Assembly: GCA_965153355.1 (NCBI GenBank)
Contig: OZ231127.1
Location: 20,770,001 to 20,834,000 of the forward strand
From: Flaccisagitta enflata
Lineage: Eukaryota > Chaetognatha > Sagittoidea > Aphragmophora
DNA length: 64,000 nucleotides
Direction: 5' to 3'
The notes under the pieces were generated by a model that searched no databases, was not told the DNA's origin, and saw nothing but the letters and a program-made list of their open reading frames with translations. Shown piece by piece: positions 58,901 to 64,000 of the stretch. A program made the position numbers and the translations under genes. Each line of letters starts with the position of its first letter. Position 1 is the first letter of the stretch.

Positions 58901-61900
58901 AGTCACCGACGAAAACTGTTCGTCGGGGACAAAAATCAACACAAATTAAAAACACTAATCACCATTTCTCAGTTCCAAATTCAGGTCTTCAGTCAACGTA
59001 ATACTGACCTTAAAAGAACTACAACATTGTAACTACATACTACGGAAGTTAATGCAAGAATGATTTCTTACGCGGCAAAGCGGGTTAACGGGAGGCAAGG
59101 GAACTAGCGAGATCAGGAAACCTACCAATTCCATAAAAGGTTCTTTAGGTAAAGTAAAAGAAAAATAAAGAGTGCAAAGTAGGGGCCAGGGGGTAAAGTT
59201 GGAGGATAATTTTGCAGCAGGTGAATCGGGAAGTCGTCCAAGCAATTTGCCCTGCAATTTAAGCTCTAGTCTAGATTGTGTCTTTCACAATTACACGCGG
59301 AGAGAGATCAAGAGGTTTTAACGGAAGCACAATACGGATATATATTGATCAAAACAATTTTAGAGACTGTGTGGTTCATGGGTGCTGTAGGCCCGCTCCC
59401 CGACCCTAGCCAGCCCTCTGCTTACCATATCCATGTCGTCGTTGGGTTGTTCAGCGTCGATCATGGCGGCGTATTTTGTGAGATTGACGTGTTGAACCTC
59501 GAGTCTAAAGCCGCAATCGGTGGGCTCCAAGGGTGTTAAGAAACAAGGTGAGAAGATCTCCGAGTAGATCCGACCCGCCAGGCCCTTCCAGTCATTCGTC
59601 TCCAAATTGCGCCTGACGATGACAGCGTTGTGGGTATAAATCTTTTTTAAATTAAGTTGAATTTTTTCATTTTCAATCTATTTCAATTGAAAATTTTGCA
59701 TTCAAAACAACCTATGGTAAAGGTTGTTTTCAATACCGTCCTGCGCTTTAAACAAACATGGCAAAATCTGAAGCAGGAATCCCATTATTCACTACAATAA
59801 AGTTTAACGATCATCAGTTTCAATCCGGATATTCCCAGCCCCATCACCACCTTTCAAAGAACTCTTCGAGAGAGAGTCCTTGTCGACTAGTCACGTGTTG
59901 CGGGTAGAAATGTTCGAGAATCTTGGTGGAATGTGCGAGCGTTGTCTTGAGGTCGCGCGCCGGCATTCGGATCTTTTCCCTCACCGCGTCCTCCAAACCC
60001 AATTGCAGCTTTTTCTTCCGCGATTCCAATTTGGCGTGAAGTTGAATGTTCAGTTTTCTAGATTAGATTGGATGAAGTGTAAAAATTGTTAGATCTTACT
60101 AAATTCTCTTTAAAACAAACTGATTGATTTGAGTACACACGCTCCTTAATTGTCTCCGATCAAGTCCTCAACCAGGCCAAATGGAAATGTCCATCGCCCA
60201 AGTATGAACCCAGTTTCATGTACCTAGCCTCGTCTTCGAGTTGGCTATAGACACCCTCCTTTTTCAGCGTGGCGCAGAAAGGATCGAATACTTGGTTCAC
60301 AAAGTTGACGAGTTCTTCCTGCGGCGCGTTGATCAAATTCTCCATTTCCGTTTTGTACGCCAAAAGTTCGTCCGTTTCCAGACGCGCTTCGAACGCGGCC
60401 AAGGCCTGGGAAAAGATGGCGTGCCCCGTGTGGTTCATAGTGAACTTCATGTACATAGTCGCGTCGACACGCCAAGTCTCATGTCAATGAGGCCAGTAAA
60501 ATTCCAGTTTCAACTTGCCTCATCCAGTTACAGTCAGCATGAACATTTTGATGCGCAAACGTACCTATATAACCAATCACGTCTGTCAGTTGGTGTGTTA
60601 GTGTCAGTCACGCAAATATTTTTATTTATTGACGGTCTACTTGGCCTTGTTATTCTATATAGCCAAGTAACGGGTGAGCTTGAGCGGTTCTTCACTGTAC
60701 CTGTTCGGGAGTTATTTGGTAGAAGAAATTGGAGGCGAGACCCGGGCCTTCCGTTCGTCGAACCACGAAAGAGTCAGCGGACGGCACGCGACCGAATCGT
60801 TTGATCACTACAGAAACACAAGGCCCTTGTGAGGTGAAACATGTCAAAATAACAAGAGATGTACCAAACAGCTGCTGCACAGAATACCAAGTTTTGGGCC
60901 TTTAACATACCCAGATGAAAGAGGAGAGTGTCCCATAGAGCCCTGATAGTCCGTCTGCAACAGAATGAGAGTGAAATTGATGAAACACCATCATCGTTGG
61001 AATGGAAGAGTTCGCAAAACAAACCCGCCTGTGTCCAATTCGTCAGTAATCGACCCAATTCGTCAACCGACAAAAAATCCATACCTACAAATGGCGAAGA
61101 GGGCTATGGCGAGTGAGGCGAGCGGGCAAGCGACGGAGCCGACGAGGAAGGCGAAGATTGGTTGAATGAGGCCGAGGCAAAGACCATGCCACAAAACGGC
61201 CTCGAAGAGCAAGAACCATCGATTCCGCTCGTCACAGGGAGAGTCGAGGTCGTAGATGAACACGGAGAAGAGTGACATTGACAATGTGGCTGGACAGCGA
61301 AAAGGGGGAGGAATAGGTGAGAGTTAAGACAGTAAAGACTGGCAGATATGAAAACATAGGTGTAAGGAGAGAAATTCAGAATGAAAGGAAGATAATAAAA
61401 GACAGAAGAAAGAAAGCGATACAGAACTTACTAGATAATGTTGGAAGGAGTCTAGATGGCGGATAGGACAAAGAATAATGATACATAATACAATTTCTTG
61501 CAATCCGAAATCCTTTCATTTTCAAAGAGCCTTACCAATGGGGACCCAAAGGGGCGCGGTCATGGCTAAGCAAAATGATAGCAACAAGGTTAAGACGCAG
61601 GCGGCGGGGAAGAATAGAAGCAGAAGAAAGGTTCCGAATGCGCCCTTCATCACAAAATTCCACATTCGATTCAAATGACGCGAGAAACCTGGAAATAGGG
61701 GAATGGGACGTAATAAAACGTTATCAAAAGAGTGGAGGGCGAGACATGCTAAGTAGGTGGATTCAAAGGTCAGTAACTACCTTGACAAAAAGCTTTTGGC
61801 CTTAAAATCGCTATGTCGGTCTGTCCGTCGGTCGGTCTGTGACACTACTGCGCGCAATTTTTGCATCGCTGATCTCTGCCCAATTCATGAAATGGTTCCG

Positions 61901-63858
61901 CGTCACTGCCCCTGGCCCCCGCCAATTGGTGTGAAATTATATGCGCTGACTACCGTAGTTTACGAAACGAGGCGACATAACTAATAAGGGGGCCAGTCGT
62001 CTCGGGGTTATTCAAGAATATCTTTTATCCCACGCGACCGCCAATCGCCGATTCGGAATTCATCCTAAAACTGACCGATGCCCATAATCCGCTCACCTTT
62101 GCCCAAGAATCCCGAATCACTTTCGGCTTCGAACTGATTTCGCGATTCTTTGATGTGCGTCCAAAGGAATCGAAGGCGGGAAACGAGAGTTTCCGTTTTG
62201 GAAGAAAGTTTCGGGCATACAGCACCATTCACCGGGTTCAATTCGAATTCTGATCAGGCGTGGGGGGGGGGGGGGAGGGGGGAGGAAAGGAATAAAGATG
62301 TTAGGAAACCTTAACAATCATAAAAGAGTGAAAATGTTGAAGATCTCTCATCTCAACCAGTTGTAACCGAGGTAACAACAATCGGGGAGAGAACTACTGA
62401 AATCGATCGAGTCAAGCGCTAACCATACGGCTTTCACTTCATCACATAGTATCGCATCAGATATATCTTACGGGGAATAAAAGGTTGCCTATAACAAAGT
62501 GCTCTGATGGACAAAGGGGAATTCCAAGGTAGAACGACGGCGAAGACGTAGACGGCATCCCACGTGAGGGCCCACGTGCGTGCGAGGAAGCACATCCATC
62601 GCCAAAATGGATATTTGGATGACGTTTCAATTTCGCGATAACAACGTAACGAGTACTGCGAGCAAAAGAACCATGCGGAAATTGTTATCAGTCGCACGCA
62701 AGCTCGCAGGAGCCCTTGGGTTGGTTAGATGATTATTTTTTTCTTTGCTCATACCAGACCAGTTCATGAAACACTGCCTCTGTAAAAGTTAACTCCAGAC
62801 TGAACCACCACTCATAATTTATGAATAAGAACATTAACTTCATCTCTCATGTCATCGGTCACAGGCAAGTGCGCTTGAGCCCTTGGCCCTGGGTTTGTTT
62901 GATATCATATCAGATCGGTTCTTGAAACACCGCACCTGTAAAATCTAACTCCAGACTGAACCTCCGCTTTTAAGTTATGAATAAGATCTTAAGTTCATCT
63001 CTTCAGTTCTTCTGCGCTCTGGTCAAGCTACCTGCGATTGAGATAATGAGGGACAGTGATGAAAATCTTCGTCGGCCAACGGCGTATCAAGCATGGTCGT
63101 CGGAATGACCTCTGTTTTGCCGGCGAAGGTCCGAGTGACGATCCAATCGGAAGGACGCCATATCCGCCGCTTCCACGTAAAGCACCGCGTCGGATGTTGC
63201 ACTGAGAGAGAGACGAAGAAATAAGGGATAGTAGCAAAATCAAATATGATATCGGTGGTATAGCGAGGAAATCATTGTGCAGGTTCATGAGGAGTCAATC
63301 GAGCAGCCAGCTGAAGGCCGATCTGTGGAAAATTCAAACAGCCAGGGTGAGTGGTAGACAGTATGAAATAAGAAGAGGTAGCAGTGAGGAGAAACCGAAA
63401 TAAAGGAAGGGGGGGAGGGATAAAAACAACCGGACATTTCCACACCTTTGCCAAGTTCTTTGCGCAAGACTGGTTCTTGATCACGTAGAAACATGAGATC
63501 CCTCTGAAGAAAATAGGCACCCTGAATGAGATTTTGCTCCCGACATTGGTTGATCGCCTCTTCGTGAGCCGACCATTGATGCTCTTGGCGAAAAATTTCT
63601 TGAGCCTGAAGAATAAGGTGCGTGAAAGCGTGGATGGGACATGGTAAAGGCAGCGATAGGGTGCCTCAGATATTCAAACCCCCCAGTCATTGCAACTGTA
63701 GCCAACCGTACCTGTTGCAATTTCTCCTTCATCCAAGGTCCGATTTTCGAACAGATTGGATAATGTTCCTTGAGATAATTTTGAGCTTCTATTTGATGCA
63801 ACTTCATGTTCTTGCATACGAGTTCGGTGGCCCCGAGAAGAATCTGAGATAGTTTTGC
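54717..63858 (-). CDS. large multi-pass membrane protein, family not recognised; 5' end beyond window
   Basis: Exons: 63858-63712, 63605-63446, 63201-63032, 62655-62472, 62249-62097, 61688-61536, 61289-61085, 60954-60911, 60807-60701, 60405-60224, 60057-59851, 59612-59426 join in phase (633 residues). Then 56549-56425 (start uncertain), 56364-56170, 55642-55444, 55136-55047, 54883-54717. The join across the 2.9-kb intron does not fit phase (0 to 1), so a small exon is probably missing. N-terminal part helical and charged (GAYFLQRDLMFLRDQEP), then TRCFTWKRRIWRPSDW; hydrophobic segments near residues 175-200, 285-322, 325-340 and 350-390; then KRFGRVPSADSFVVRRTEGP and a long helical region (ALAAFEARLE...). 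Total about 890 residues here. It ends HLETDV, a class I PDZ ligand. I do not know its function; first exon begins at an acceptor, so the gene continues past 64000. Confidence 0.7.
55725..56070. repeat. (GAAA)n/(GACA)n microsatellite
   Basis: Purine-rich GAAAGAAA with GACAGACA units, in an intron of the unrecognised membrane-protein gene. Confidence 0.95.
56998..57392. repeat. 19-bp tandem repeat
   Basis: About 21 copies of GTTGAAGATGATCACAGTA, the first third variant (GATGATGACAGT), the last third near perfect. Lies in the large intron (56550-59425) of the unrecognised membrane-protein gene. Confidence 0.95.
57475..58101. mobile_element. CAGACGG-family foldback MITE
   Basis: Ends CAGACGGAACACTATTTTAG and CTTAAAATAATGTTCCGTCTG, flanked by TA (57473-57474, 58102-58103). 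Inner arms (GTTGAATGATGTCCATATAC against GTATATGAACATCATTCAAC) pair over more than 200 bp. No coding frame. Confidence 0.9.
58103..58933. mobile_element. tandem-core element with GACGAC tract and terminal hairpin
   Basis: Three to four copies of a unit of roughly 165 bp (AGTCCTAGTAACATATTACT, CAGATTTAATTCGAATTT, ACTACCCTTTGCCTATGTAA), then AACGAACGAACGACGACGAC and the hairpin CCGACGAA/TTCGTCGG followed by GGACAAAAA. The core is unrelated to that at 53358, but the ending has the same order: GACGAC tract, hairpin, GACAAAAA. The left end is not found; it abuts the preceding MITE. Confidence 0.65.
61790..61990. repeat. (GTCG/GTCT) dispersed-family fragment
   Basis: CTATGTCGGTCTGTCCGTCG and following GGTCTGTGAC in the intron 61689-62096. 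Looks like a diverged relative of the (CCGT)n family. Confidence 0.5.
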
Positions 63859-63916
63859 CTGAAGGAAGTGCGGACAAAAATCTAAACAGTAATTGGGCCC
63901 GCTACCAAATGATTCA

Positions 63917-64000
63917 AGGCCTGGGAGGGCAGATTTCAGGCCTGAGAGGGCAGATTTCAGGCCTGAGGGGCAGATTTCAGGCCTGAGAGGGCAGATATCA
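63917..64000. repeat. 20-21-bp tandem repeat at right edge
   Basis: Four copies of GGGCAGATTTCAGGCCTGAG(A), running off the window. Confidence 0.9.

Noticed and set aside
63272-63349. Exon between the second and third exons of the membrane-protein gene (IGLQLAARLTPHEP)
   Set aside because: In the needed phase it hits a stop, and the flanking exons join without it.

Overview
This window is nuclear DNA from an invertebrate-type animal. The evidence is that nearly every gene is split by short GT-AG introns whose phases join exactly, that the gene set is animal (innexin, R-Ras/M-Ras-type GTPase, syntaxin 18, TRAM, SNAPC3), and that introns and spacers are full of microsatellites, foldback elements and one LINE. 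Innexin excludes plants, fungi and probably sponges. I cannot name the phylum.

Layout on the minus strand, from high to low coordinates (direction of transcription): a large multi-pass membrane protein of unrecognised family running off the right edge (63858 to 54717); an innexin (50790 to 46729); YIPF6 (41743 to 39739); NUDCD2 (39364 to 38695); STX18 (38619 to 35233); TRAM (32820 to 21034, with a LINE in intron 2); an RPP25-type Alba protein (19717 to 17533); RPA1 (17379 to 12524); MRM2-type rRNA 2'-O-methyltransferase (12131 to 9686); DNLZ/HEP1 (9618 to 8716); a PLA2G15/LCAT-type lipase (8366 to 3147); and a SNAPC3 subunit that runs off the left edge (2457 to at least 1083). Only one recognised host gene, an R-Ras/M-Ras-like GTPase (43284 to 45464), is on the plus strand.

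The genes are housekeeping and not one pathway: ER and Golgi traffic (TRAM, STX18, YIPF6), DNA replication and repair (RPA1), RNA processing and transcription (RPP25, SNAPC3), mitochondrial maintenance (MRM2, DNLZ), lysosome-type lipid hydrolysis, dynein and chaperone support (NUDCD2), cell junctions and signalling. The striking point is spacing. Three co-directional pairs lie 67, 75 and 153 bp apart, with no AATAAA between them and a splice-acceptor-like site just before the downstream ATG. This is the look of polycistronic transcription units resolved by spliced-leader trans-splicing (inference).

Non-coding DNA: at least eight foldback or inverted-repeat elements, several with TA target duplications; a hAT-like element with an 8-bp duplication; two tandem-core elements ending in a GACGAC tract and a hairpin; a dispersed family with (CCGT)n/(GACA)n tracts; about 1 kb of pure pyrimidine; and a LINE with two in-frame stop codons but an uninterrupted 243-nt A tail. 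All exon joins were worked out by hand from splice signals, phase and remembered family similarity; no database search was run.
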